A program made the translations under genes and the position numbers. The notes beneath the pieces are model-generated. The model was not told where the DNA came from, did no database searches, and saw only the letters and a list, made by a program, of their open reading frames with translations. A stretch of DNA of 64,000 nucleotides from a bacterium. Its GTDB lineage: Bacteria > Myxococcota_A > UBA9160 > SZUA-336. Below are positions 26,360-36,900 of this stretch, piece after piece (position 1 is the stretch's first letter; each line of letters opens with the position of its first letter). The stretch spans positions 1-64,000 of the forward strand of contig JAAELY010000497.1 of the NCBI GenBank assembly GCA_024226335.1, written 5' to 3'.

Positions 26360-27126
26360 GTCGAGACCTCCCAGGACACGTCTTCGGCCGAAAAAACCGG
26401 CCCGTCTTTGCACACGTAGCGAAAGCCGTTGCGCGTCTCGACGACGCAACCCAGGCAGATGCCGAAGCCACAAGCCATATTCGCTTCGAGCGACACGCGA
26501 CATGAAGCGCCCGCCTTTTGGGCGATCTCGGCCACGCGCTGCATCATCGCGGTTGGCCCGCACGCGTAGACGACCTCGCCCGGTTCGGGCTGCAGTAACT
26601 CCGTCACGTACCCGCGTGTGCCCAGCGAACCGTCCTCGGTGGCAATCCTCAGGTCGATCGAGAGCTTCTCAAAATCGTCGAGGCCCAGAATATCGGCCTG
26701 GCTCCGGCCGCCCAGCAGAACCGTGGGAGCCGGCGTGGTATCGCGAGCCAACTCGAACAGCGAGGCAATGCCGCTGCCTCCGCCGACCAGGATCGAACTG
26801 CCCCTGGGCGCGGGAAAGCCGTTCCCCAACGGACCGGTCACGCGCAGGCTTGCACCGGCGGGGAGCTCGGCGAGAGCGCGCGTTCCGCGACCCACGATCT
26901 TGATACGGAACTCCACCACGTCGCCGTCGGCGCGATAGATCGCCATCGGCCGCGGAAGAAGAGGGTCGCGATGCGGCCCGTCCGGGTCGAGCTTCAACAT
27001 CGCAAACTGACCGGGACGATGACGAGGCCAACCCGGCACCTGGACGACGACCGAAGATGCATCCACTGAAACGACGCGCCCCGTCGAACTGACGGGAACG
27101 ACGTTGCGTTCGGGGGATGGAGTCAC
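26356..27126 (-). CDS. pyrK: Dihydroorotate dehydrogenase electron-transfer subunit
   Basis: 256 residues from GTG 27126, overlapping the ntrX stop as GTGA. Ferredoxin-reductase-like FAD domain (RPGQFAMLKL, LLPRPMAIYRADGD, GPLGNGF) and NAD domain (SILVGGGSGIASLFELA, VVYACGPTAMMQRVAEIA). The C-terminal 2Fe-2S ligands are in MACGFGICLGCVV plus YVCKDGPVF. It moves electrons from PyrD's FMN to NAD+. Its immediate upstream neighbour being ntrX is unusual. Confidence 0.95.
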   Translation of the reverse strand: MTPSPERNVVPVSSTGRVVSVDASSVVVQVPGWPRHRPGQFAMLKLDPDGPHRDPLLPRPMAIYRADGDVVEFRIKIVGRGTRALAELPAGASLRVTGPLGNGFPAPRGSSILVGGGSGIASLFELARDTTPAPTVLLGGRSQADILGLDDFEKLSIDLRIATEDGSLGTRGYVTELLQPEPGEVVYACGPTAMMQRVAEIAQKAGASCRVSLEANMACGFGICLGCVVETRNGFRYVCKDGPVFSAEDVSWEVST

Positions 27127-28499
27127 GAGGGTTCTCGCTCCTTGTCGACGTCTACCTTCAGGCTGCGAAGTTTGCGCGACAAGCTCTCGCGTGCAAGGCC
27201 CACGACTTCGGCTGTGCGCGAGATGTTCCAATCATTCTCCCCAAGTGCGCGAATCAGATACTCGCGTTCGAAGCTCGCGCGCGCCTCGGCCAGAGGCGCG
27301 GACGTCTTGGAAGCCGCGAGTTTTGCCTCTTCGGGTGGGGTCGTGATGTGTTCGGGGAGATGCTCTTCGTCGATCGTGTTCCCCGGCGTCATCAACACCA
27401 GGCGCTCGACGATGTTCTGCAGTTCGCGGACATTGCCGGGCCATGGGTATTCCGACAGCTTCTCGATCGCCGCCTCGGAGATTTCGATGGAGTGTTTTCC
27501 GGACTCGCCGGCATACCGCTTGAGAAATACGGCGACCAGACCAGAAATATCCTCGTAGCGCTCGCGCAATGGCGGCACGCGAAATGGAATCACATTGAGT
27601 CGGTAGTACAGGTCTTCACGGAAACGCCCCTCGGACATCTCCACTTCCAGGTCCTTGTTCGTGGCTGCAATCACTCTCACATTGACTTCGATCGTCTCGG
27701 TTCCACCGACGCGCTCGAAGTGGTGCTCCTGCAGGATGCGCAGAATCTTCGCCTGCGTCATCAGGCTCATGTCGCCGATTTCGTCGAGAAACAGCGTTCC
27801 TCCATCGGCCAACTCAAAGCGCCCACGCTTCATGGCAATCGCGCCGGTAAACGCGCCCTTCTCGTGACCAAAAAGTTCGCTCTCGATCAACTCCTCTGGG
27901 ATCGCCGCGCAGTTCACTGCGATGAAGGGTCGATCCAGTCGTTTGGATCGCAGGTGCACTCCCCGCGCGACGAGTTCCTTTCCGGTGCCGTTCTCGCCGG
28001 TGATCAACACCCAGCCTTCCGTCGGCGCAGCCGTTGCGATCTGTTCCTTGAGATTCCGCATGACCTCGGAATTACCGACGATCTCGTTTTCGCCCATCAG
28101 TTCGTCGCGCAGGGCTCGGTTCTCACGCGAAAGACGAGCGCGTTCCAATCCGTGTTCGACGGATAGCAGGAGTTTTTCGTAGGTGAGTGGCTTCTCCAGG
28201 AAGTCGTAGGCCCCAAGTTTCGTCGCGCGAACCGCGGTCTCGATCGTGCCGTGTCCCGACATCATCACGACCGGCAATTCGGGGCGTTTCTGGCTCAGTT
28301 CTTCGAGCAGTTCGAGCCCGTCGCGCCCGGGCATGGCGACGTCGAGCAGGACCAGATCGGGCGAAGCAGATTCGATGCGCTCGAGCGCCGCGCTCGCATC
28401 GTGTGCCTCGACGGGTCGATACCCTTCGTCACTGAGGATGGCCGCAACGGTCCGGCGAATGGCTTCCTCGTCATCGACGATCAGGATCGTGGTAAGCAT
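27123..28499 (-). CDS. ntrX: Sigma54-dependent response regulator, NtrX type
   Basis: 458 residues. Receiver domain at 1-118 with acidic pocket VDDEE, phosphoacceptor Asp53 (LLDVAMPG) and lysine in EKPLTYEK. The AAA+ domain has Walker A GENGTGKE, the sigma54-contact loop GAFTGA, and FLDEIGDMS. The C-terminus carries a Fis-type helix-turn-helix (WNISRTAEVVGLARESLSRKL). Seven bases separate it from ntrY. NtrYX pairs control nitrogen and envelope or redox functions in alpha- and deltaproteobacteria. The short stop-start overlap with pyrK suggests cotranslation. Confidence 0.93.
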   Translation of the reverse strand: MLTTILIVDDEEAIRRTVAAILSDEGYRPVEAHDASAALERIESASPDLVLLDVAMPGRDGLELLEELSQKRPELPVVMMSGHGTIETAVRATKLGAYDFLEKPLTYEKLLLSVEHGLERARLSRENRALRDELMGENEIVGNSEVMRNLKEQIATAAPTEGWVLITGENGTGKELVARGVHLRSKRLDRPFIAVNCAAIPEELIESELFGHEKGAFTGAIAMKRGRFELADGGTLFLDEIGDMSLMTQAKILRILQEHHFERVGGTETIEVNVRVIAATNKDLEVEMSEGRFREDLYYRLNVIPFRVPPLRERYEDISGLVAVFLKRYAGESGKHSIEISEAAIEKLSEYPWPGNVRELQNIVERLVLMTPGNTIDEEHLPEHITTPPEEAKLAASKTSAPLAEARASFEREYLIRALGENDWNISRTAEVVGLARESLSRKLRSLKVDVDKEREPS

Positions 28500-28505
28500 C
28501 GCCGC

Positions 28506-30797
28506 TCAGGCCCTCACTGGAAGATCTACGATAAAGCGGGAACCGCGGGGCCGGTTGGCTCGCACCCGGATATGGCCGGAATGATCCGAAACGATTCGGC
28601 TGACGATCGCGAGCCCGAGACCCGAGCCCTCCCGCTTGGTTGAGTAATACGGTTCGAATAGACGCGCACGATCTTCGACCGCGACACCGGTACCGGTGTC
28701 GGCGACCTCCAGTTGGGCCGTGCCGACCGCGCGATCGTAGCGGGTCAAGAAACTGATCCTTCGTGGACCATCACCGGCCTCTTCGATCGAAGCCATGCTG
28801 TTGTCGACCAGATTCAACACGACGCGCTTGATCTGTTCACCATCGAGATCGAGCAATGGCAGACTCGGCTCGAGTTCCGTTTCGAACTGGATGGTAACGT
28901 TGCCGCGATACATGCTCACGACATCGGTCAGCAGCTTGTTCAGGTCGGTCGGTACGGGATCCGTTGCGGGCAACTGTGCAAAGCTGGAGAACTCCGCAAG
29001 CAGGTTCTTCATTGCGTCTACTTCGCTTGTGATCGCACCTGTGCATTCTTCCAGCAACTGACGCGATTCATCGTCGGCAAGTCGACCCGTCAGCTTGCGG
29101 CGCAGACGCTGTGCGGAGAGCTGGATCGGTGTGAGCGGGTTCTTGATCTCGTGCGCGATTCGACGCGCCACCTCGCGCCAGGCCGCCATACGCTGGACGC
29201 GCAGGATCTGCGTCACGTCATCGATGACTACGACAAAACCCGCAGCCTCGCCTTCGACATCCTCGATCCGCGACGCGGTCCAGTTCAATGTTCGGATCTC
29301 GTCGGCGATCGTGAGTTGCACCTGGCGGCGAAGAGTTTGCTGCGCTCCCGTGGACAGCCGGTGCAACAGCCCGTAGAGCGTCTCGAGCGCGTGTCCTTGG
29401 AGCATCTCACCGACCTTTCGTCCGACCCAACCGGCCGGTTTGACTCCCAGCAGGCGCAGTGCCGATGGATTGATCGTTTGGATGATGTGGTCGCGATCAA
29501 GGGACAGGACACCGGCCGCAACGCTGCGCAGGATGACCTCCATCTGGGCACCCCGACGCTCGAGGTCTTGATGGCTGGCGGAAAGATCGGTGGCCATCCT
29601 GTTGAAGGCACTGACCAGACGGCCGATCTCGTCATCGCCCCGTTGCTCGATCCGCACTTCGAGGTTTCCCGCTGAGACCTCGGCAGTCGCACCCGCGAGG
29701 CGTTGGATGGGCTCGGTCACTTGCTTGGCCAGTCGGAAACCGATCCAGGAAGAGAACAACACGCTCGACAGGGTAATCATCGCAAGCAGCATCAGCATGC
29801 TGCCCTGAAACGTGCCCTCACTGGGCTGAAGACGTCGATAAGCTTCCATTCCGGACCGCACAGCGGCCACCTGCTCGCCGATCCCGCGCGGCAGGAAGCG
29901 GTTGACGACGACGACGCCCACGATCTCGGATTCGTTGAAGGTCGAGTGGATGGGAACGGCGCCGCGCACGAGTTCCCCCGAACCAGCGCGGTGAATCACC
30001 CCCTGCTCCGCTCCCGCCAGCGCCGCCCGGATCAACTCCGATCCGCTGGATTCGAACGCCACGATCGCGACCTCGGGGTCGGTGGCCGAAGCCAGTTCTT
30101 CGAACTGCGCGCTGAACACCTCGACCAGATCCAGATGGTATTCGCCCTGCTTGCCCGACACGAACTGGCTCAATCGCTCGAGCGCATTTTCGCGCAGGAG
30201 CCTCTTCTGTTCGATCTGGCTCGCAATGCGGCGGGCGAAGAACAGCGCTTCGTCCTTCTGATTCTGGTAGTACGTGTCCGCCACTTCTACGGACTTGGAC
30301 AGAGTCTGTGAGAGTTCGAGTTCGAACCAGACGTTGACCGCACGTGTCACCAGAAGCGCGGAAAGGACAAACAGCGCCGTCGACGACAGCGTCGCCGCAA
30401 ACACGAAGGTGACGACGAACTTGGTATTGAGCCGCGATCCGAAAATTCCCCGACGGCGATCCACGACCAGCTTGATGACATTGCGGGCCAGCAGAAAGAC
30501 CAGGAGCCCAATCAGGATCACACTGACATGGACCAGCGCCAGGAAGACCGCATCACTCCCGATCGGAAGCGAACGAGACGAGAACACCAGTTCCCGTTCG
30601 ACCGCGATCAGGACGATCAGGATCAGCCCAACCAGCGCCGCCAGGCCCCAGTCGCGGCGTCTACGGCGCACCTCCGCCGCGGCGAGCGGACGCCGGGGCA
30701 ATCGGGACTCGGAAGACGCGTCGGAACCCGCCTCCAAACCCGGGAGGGTCGGCCTCTCCAGGTCCGGCCGTTCTTCTGGTGTACTAGACGTATCCAA
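28506..30797 (-). CDS. ntrY: Membrane sensor histidine kinase, NtrY type
   Basis: 763 residues. The N-terminal membrane block has several helices (LAALVGLILIVLIAV, LVHVSVILIGLLVFLLA, VVTFVFAATLSSTALFVLS), a periplasmic sensor region of about 180 residues, another helix (MLLLAMITLSSVLFSSWIG), then HAMP, a PAS domain, HisKA with AHEIKNPLTPIQLSAQRL, and HATPase boxes NLVDNSMASI, DTGTGV, GSGLGLAI. Start TTG 30797 is uncertain: no good ribosome-binding site, but no better in-frame start before the first helix. It transcribes divergently from the giant TPR gene. Confidence 0.92.
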   Translation of the reverse strand: MDTSSTPEERPDLERPTLPGLEAGSDASSESRLPRRPLAAAEVRRRRRDWGLAALVGLILIVLIAVERELVFSSRSLPIGSDAVFLALVHVSVILIGLLVFLLARNVIKLVVDRRRGIFGSRLNTKFVVTFVFAATLSSTALFVLSALLVTRAVNVWFELELSQTLSKSVEVADTYYQNQKDEALFFARRIASQIEQKRLLRENALERLSQFVSGKQGEYHLDLVEVFSAQFEELASATDPEVAIVAFESSGSELIRAALAGAEQGVIHRAGSGELVRGAVPIHSTFNESEIVGVVVVNRFLPRGIGEQVAAVRSGMEAYRRLQPSEGTFQGSMLMLLAMITLSSVLFSSWIGFRLAKQVTEPIQRLAGATAEVSAGNLEVRIEQRGDDEIGRLVSAFNRMATDLSASHQDLERRGAQMEVILRSVAAGVLSLDRDHIIQTINPSALRLLGVKPAGWVGRKVGEMLQGHALETLYGLLHRLSTGAQQTLRRQVQLTIADEIRTLNWTASRIEDVEGEAAGFVVVIDDVTQILRVQRMAAWREVARRIAHEIKNPLTPIQLSAQRLRRKLTGRLADDESRQLLEECTGAITSEVDAMKNLLAEFSSFAQLPATDPVPTDLNKLLTDVVSMYRGNVTIQFETELEPSLPLLDLDGEQIKRVVLNLVDNSMASIEEAGDGPRRISFLTRYDRAVGTAQLEVADTGTGVAVEDRARLFEPYYSTKREGSGLGLAIVSRIVSDHSGHIRVRANRPRGSRFIVDLPVRA

Positions 30798-30938
30798 AGC
30801 CTGAGAGACGCTACCGCATGCTCGCCAACCCTTTCAAGCTACCAAGGACGCGTCTTTCCTGCATAAGAGGCCGATAACCTGCCGTATTGGTGCGCCTTTG
30901 AGGTCAAGCAAGCGCAGGCTTCCGCCGAAGAGCGTGAC

Positions 30939-33900
30939 GTGGATTCGAACCATCCGCCCACATCAGACACACCTGACATGAAAAGGCTGCTGGAGAGCTT
31001 TTCCGTCGATCCGGCGGATACGGCTGCCTTTCAGACTCTGGAAGAGCGGCTGTTCCTGGACAGCTCCTGGAGCCAGCTTGCCGGAGTCTACGAGTGCCGG
31101 GTTTCCGTGTTGTCTCCAGAAGACCCTCAGAGGGTGGATGTCCTGCTGCGCCTGGCGGGAGTCCTGCACGAAAAGCTGAGCGACGATCCTGGCGCGCAAC
31201 GGTATTACCAGGAAGTCCTGGCAGTGGATCCCGAACACGTCGAGGCGTTGGGAGCGCTGCGCCGCCTCCACGCCGAACACGGGGAACTCACGCAGGCCGT
31301 GCAGATCTCCGAGATCGAAGAATCTCTTTCGCTGCCGCCAAAGCAGCGCGCCCGGGTGCTGACCGAGATCGGTGAGCTCTGGCTGAAGATGGGGGATTGC
31401 GCAGAAGCACAGCGGCGCTTCGATCAGGCGCTGCGTCTTGATCCAGTGTGTGACCGCGCCCAGGCAGGCTGCGCTGCGCTCGCGGAGGCCGAGGGTCGCC
31501 TCGACGAGGCCATCCTCCTGAACGAGAGGCGACTCGAAGGCCTATCGGGGCCAATTCGCTACAAGGTGATGGAGCACCTGGCCACACTCCTGCCGGACAG
31601 CGAAAGCGATCGCATCCGAACGCTCTTGCGCGAAGTCGTGCGCGTAAGCCCCGAGCGGCGCAAGGCGATCGAACGCTTGCTCGACATCGAACAAGCCGAT
31701 GCCAACTGGGATCGCGTAGACGAACTGCAGCGCCGACTTTTCACGATCGTGCACGACCCGGTCGAGAAGCTGTTCCTGGCCCAGGAAGCAGGACTTCAAC
31801 AACTCGAGCAGGCCGGCAATATGGACGCGGCCAAGCACTGGGTCGAGTGTGCCAACGAGATCGGCCCCAACGACGTTGGCGTACAGAAACTCCGCGCACG
31901 AATCCTGCGCAAGGCCGGAAACACCGACGGCGTGATCGACGCGCTCGAGAAACTTCTCGAAGCCAACGGTGCTTCGCCGATGACGATGCTGGAGGTCGCT
32001 GTACTGCACGAGCGCAGCGGCGACCCCGAGCGAGCCGTCGACTGGCTGGAGCGCCTGCTCGACTGCGAACCGAATGATGACGAGGCACTCGCGGTCATGG
32101 ACCGCTGTCTCGAGCGACTCGGACGCCACACCGAACGCGCGGACGTGCTGGCTCGGCGCGCGAATCAGACCGAGAACGCAAGCGACGCTGCAGCCATGTT
32201 CATGCGTCTGGGGGAACTGCGTGCGCAGACCCTCAACGATCCGCAGGCGGCTGAATCAGCCTATAAATCGGCTCTCGAACGCCTGCCGAGCGACAAGCAT
32301 GCGATCAGTGCCCTCAGCGAAATGCTGCGCAAGAGCGAACGCTTCGAAGAGCTGGCCACCCTGGTCGAAAACCTGGCCTGTATCCCCGAGAGCGGCAATT
32401 GCTCGGAACTCTGGTGCGAACTGGGTGCGATCCGTATCGAACACCTCGATGACGTGGGCGGTGCGCGCAGCGCGTTTCTGGCAGCTCTCGATCTCGACCC
32501 TGAATGTCCGACGGCCTTGCGGGGATTGCGGCAGATCGCGGAGCGTTCGTCGGACCCGACTTCTCTGGTCGAAGCCTGCGAGCGGGAACTCAGCCTGGAC
32601 CCGCCGACTCCGCGCAAGATCGAACTGCTGCGCGAAATGTGCGGCGCGCTGCGCAGTGCGGGAGACCTCCCCGGCGCGTTGCGAACGGCTCGTCGCTGGA
32701 TCGATGTCGAGGCAGCCCCCGATCCGTTGATTGCCCTTTGCGAAGTCGCACGCGAGATGGGCGACGTCGAGACCGAACGCTCGAACCTTCAAGGTCTCGA
32801 ATCCTTGCTGGGAAATGCACCGAAGCGGCGCGCGTTGGTCCTGACTCGGCTTGGAGACCTGACGCTCGAACAGCCTGATCCTGATGCGCTTGAAACTGCG
32901 GCGGACTGGTATCGCGAGTCCCTGAGCCTGGCGGCGAATCCGGCGCTGCGCTCTCGCCTGATCGACCTCTTGCGTCGAACCCGCCAGCTTCCCGAACTGG
33001 TCCGCGAACTCCGCGAGCAACTGCACGACGTAGAAGAGCCGGAGCAACTGGAAATTCGCGTCGAACTCGCGCGCGCGCTGGCCGAGACCGGTGATCTTTC
33101 GGCTGCGGTCGATGAGCTTCGCCCCGTTTTCGCAAACGATCCCTCCGATACCGATCCCGCAGACCTGCTCGAAAGTCTGCTGGCCGAGCAGGACCGGATG
33201 GACGAACTGGTCGAAATGCTGGCCTTGCGACTCGAGCACGAGCGCGCCATACCCCTTCGACGCGAACTCGCACACCGTCAGGCAGGTCTACTGCTCGATG
33301 GTATGGGCCGTTCTGCAGACGCAGTTGCGGTACTGCGCGATCTCGCAGACCCGAGCCGCGCGGGCCAGCTGGAAGATCTCTTTTCCCGCGCACTGGAAGC
33401 TGGCGGAACCTCGGACGAGCACGAAACCTGGCTTTCGATGCGCGAGTCGCACGTCGATGGTCCGGAACGCGCCAGCCTGCTGCTCCGCCTGGCTTCACTC
33501 CAGGAGGGAAGCGGCCAGGTCACAGAAGCTCTGGGAACGCTGCGCCGCGCCCGCCGCTACGCGGATACGGCGCAGGCTAGTGCGATCAAGAGCGCCGTAC
33601 TCGCTCTACTGCGCACGCACGGCTCTCCGCGGGAACAGCTGGAATTTCTGGATCAGATCCTGGAAGACAGTGAAACACCCGCTGAACGAGCGGCTTTTCG
33701 GATCGAACGCGCGCGCCTCTGGGCCGAAAGCCTGGGCGAGCCAGAGAAGGCAATCGAAGATCTCGAACAAGCCACCCGCGAAGCACCGCTTGGGCTGGAA
33801 GATCTACGCCTGGTCGCCACGCTGTACTCGCGCACCGACAATCCGGTGCAGCATCTGGAAGCGTTGCAGACCCTCGCCAAGCGCACCGAAGACGCCGCGG

Positions 33901-36900
33901 AGCGTCGCGCAACTCAACTCGAGATCGCTGAGATCTTCATCAGCGGACCGAGTCAGTTGCGAAGCACTGCAGAAGCGACGCATCTACTCGAGGGACTTCT
34001 GGAAGCGGATTCCTCGGATCGCGAAGCCCATGACCTGATCGCGTCGGTCTACGAGGCGGAGGGACGAACGGCAGATCTCTGCCATAGACTGGCCTCACGG
34101 CTCGAACAGGACGGCCTGTTCGACGACGAGCGAATGAGCATTGCCCTGCGCCTGGGTCGTATGCAGCTGAACATGGGCCAGGCGCAAGTCGCCTGTTCCA
34201 CCTTGCGCATCGCGCGCGAAGGCTCTCCGAACTCGGCCATCGACGAGTTGCTGCTCTCCGCACTGGACGCGGCGGACGATCTTCCGGGGCGCATCGCCCT
34301 GTGCGAAGAACTGGCGATGCAGGCCAGCGGTGCTGAAAGTCTGCGCTGGTTGCGACGTTGGCTCAACGCCATGGAAGCGGCTGGCGAACCGACGCAGGCG
34401 CGGCTTGCAGTCGTCGAGCGGATTCTGGAGCAGACGCCCGACGATCCCGAACTCAATGAAGCTCGCTTGCCGATGCTTCGCGAATTGGCGAGTCACGAGA
34501 CACTCGCCGAGGTACTCGAGAGTTCTCTGCGTCGCCCCGAGGCACTGACACCGGCGCGCCGCCGCCTGCACGTGTTGGAGACGTTGCAGTTGCTCGAGGG
34601 TCCGCTCGCCGAACCCGAACGAGCGTTGCAGTTGATCGAGCGTGAAGTCGACGGTGATGCGGGACTCGCGATGCGGGGTGCACGACTGGCCCGCAAGCTC
34701 GACGATCCGACGCGAGAAGCTGCCCTGCTGCACCCGCTGGCGGGAAGTCATGTCGAAAATCCGGCACCCGATGCCGTGCGCAGACTGGCCCTGGCCCTTT
34801 GGCGCGCAGGCGAGGCGGTCGAAGCCGAGCCTCTTCTCTGGGATGCGTTGGTCGACTACCCGAGCAATCGGGAACTGCTCGCAGCGTTGGAAACGGTGGT
34901 GCGTCGTCGCGACGACCCGCTCAGCCTCTTACGCCTGCTCGACGCTCGGTTCCCGCTCGAGTCGGGAACAGATCGGCTGACGATCGCTCGCGAAGGCTTC
35001 GAAGCGGCCGAAGGTGCCCGCCGACCTCAGGATTCGCTTCGCTGGATCCGGCGCCTGCAAGCCCTCGATCAGCTCAATCCATCGGTTCTGCAACGCTGGC
35101 TCGGACTCGAACTGGAAGTCGGCGATCGACCCGGCACGCTCGGCGCGTTGCGCGCACTTTCCGAGGCCACAGACGACCCCGCCGAACTGGCGGATCTGCT
35201 GGCACAGGAAGGCTCATTGCACCTGGAACGCGGCCAGTTGGCACTCGCGCGCGACGAGTATCGCGAGGCGCTTGCCACATCGCCGAAACCCAGAGCAGAG
35301 TGGCTCGAGACGCTCAACACCATCATGGACCGACTGGGCGAAACGGCCGAGCGCGTCGATGTACTGCGCGATCTATCCCAGCATCCGGACCTCGACGCCG
35401 AAGCGCGAGTCGCCTACCAGAAGCAGCGAATAGAACTACTGGGTTCGCATCCGGACTTGCGCGAGGAAGCGGCGCTCGAACTGCGCGTACTGATCGACTC
35501 GGATCCGGGTTCCAATCGCGACGACCAGGTCGACCTGATGCGCGACCTGCTCGAACTCTACGAGCAGTTGGGACGCCTCAGCGAGTGGTGCACCCTGGCC
35601 GAGCGCCTCGCGCCCTTCTTGCCCGGCGACGAAGCGCGACGTCTCGAGCGACGCATCGCCGAGCACTTGACCCATCCGCTATGCGCGACCGACGAAGCTA
35701 TCGCCGCCTGGGAGCGAGTGCTCGAGCGCGATCCAAACGATGCAGACGCCCTTTCGGCACTCGAGCAATTGCTTTCGGGACCCGGAAACGAAGCTCGTCG
35801 CGTACCGGTTCTCGAGCGACTCGCCACAGCGGGAGGACCGCCGAGAGAGCAGGTCATGCTCGAGGTCGCCGACCTGCGCTGGCACGCTCTGGGCGACGCA
35901 CGGGCCGCACTTTCAGCCGTCGATGGCGCGCTCTCCATCAATCCCGATATTCCCGCTGCACAGTTGTTGCGTTCCGAACTCTGTGAGCGTCTCGATCGCC
36001 CGGAGGAAGAAGAAGCCGCGCTGCGAGCCGTACTCGAGAGCGGACGGCAACTGCCCAACGCCGCCGATTCATGGCTACGCATCGCGGAATTGGCGGCCGC
36101 CAAGCCGAATAACAAGGACGCAGCTATCGAAGCGCTGGAGCGTGGCCTGCAACTCGACCCGAGTGCCGGCTTCGCCCGTCGGGGCCGCGGGATCCTCGAG
36201 AGAGTGGGTGCCTGGCAACGCGCCGCTGACCTGCTGCGCATCGAGATCGCCGAGATCCCGGAGAAGGACTGCGCGCGCCTTCTACGGCGCCTGGCACGCA
36301 TCGAGTGGGATGAACTCGAGAATGCGCGGGAAGCCTGCGAAGCACTCGAAGCACTGGCGGAAGTCGATCTTCCGACTGCGGACGACTACGACCGCTGGTC
36401 GGACGCGCTGGCGGTCTGCTTCCGCTGGAACGACGCAATCAGCAAGCGACGGCTCGCTCTGGAGTCCATGGCTGACCTGGCGACCGCTCAGGGCTGGTTC
36501 GACCTTGCCCAGCAGACGCTCGAGCATATGGATGATGCGACGCGCGCGCTCGACGCGTGCGATCGTGCACTGCAGTGTGATCCGACTTTCAACGAAGCGT
36601 TGTCTCTGCGCGCCCAACTGCACGCACGGCTCGACGCTCCCGCGATGGAACTCGAAGACACCCTGCGACTCGCCGAACACGTCGACAATGACGCCGAAGC
36701 GGCGGATGCCTACACGAAGGCCGCACGACTCTCACGCGGCCGGCTCGGCGACGATGCGCGCGCGTGGGCCCTGTACCGCAAGGCCCTGAAGAGAGATCCG
36801 CAATGGACGCAGGCTCTCCTGGGTGCGGGTGAGATCGCTCTGGAGCGAGGAGAGTGGAACGAAGCCGAGCGCATGTTCGGATTGGCCTGCTCGTTACTCC

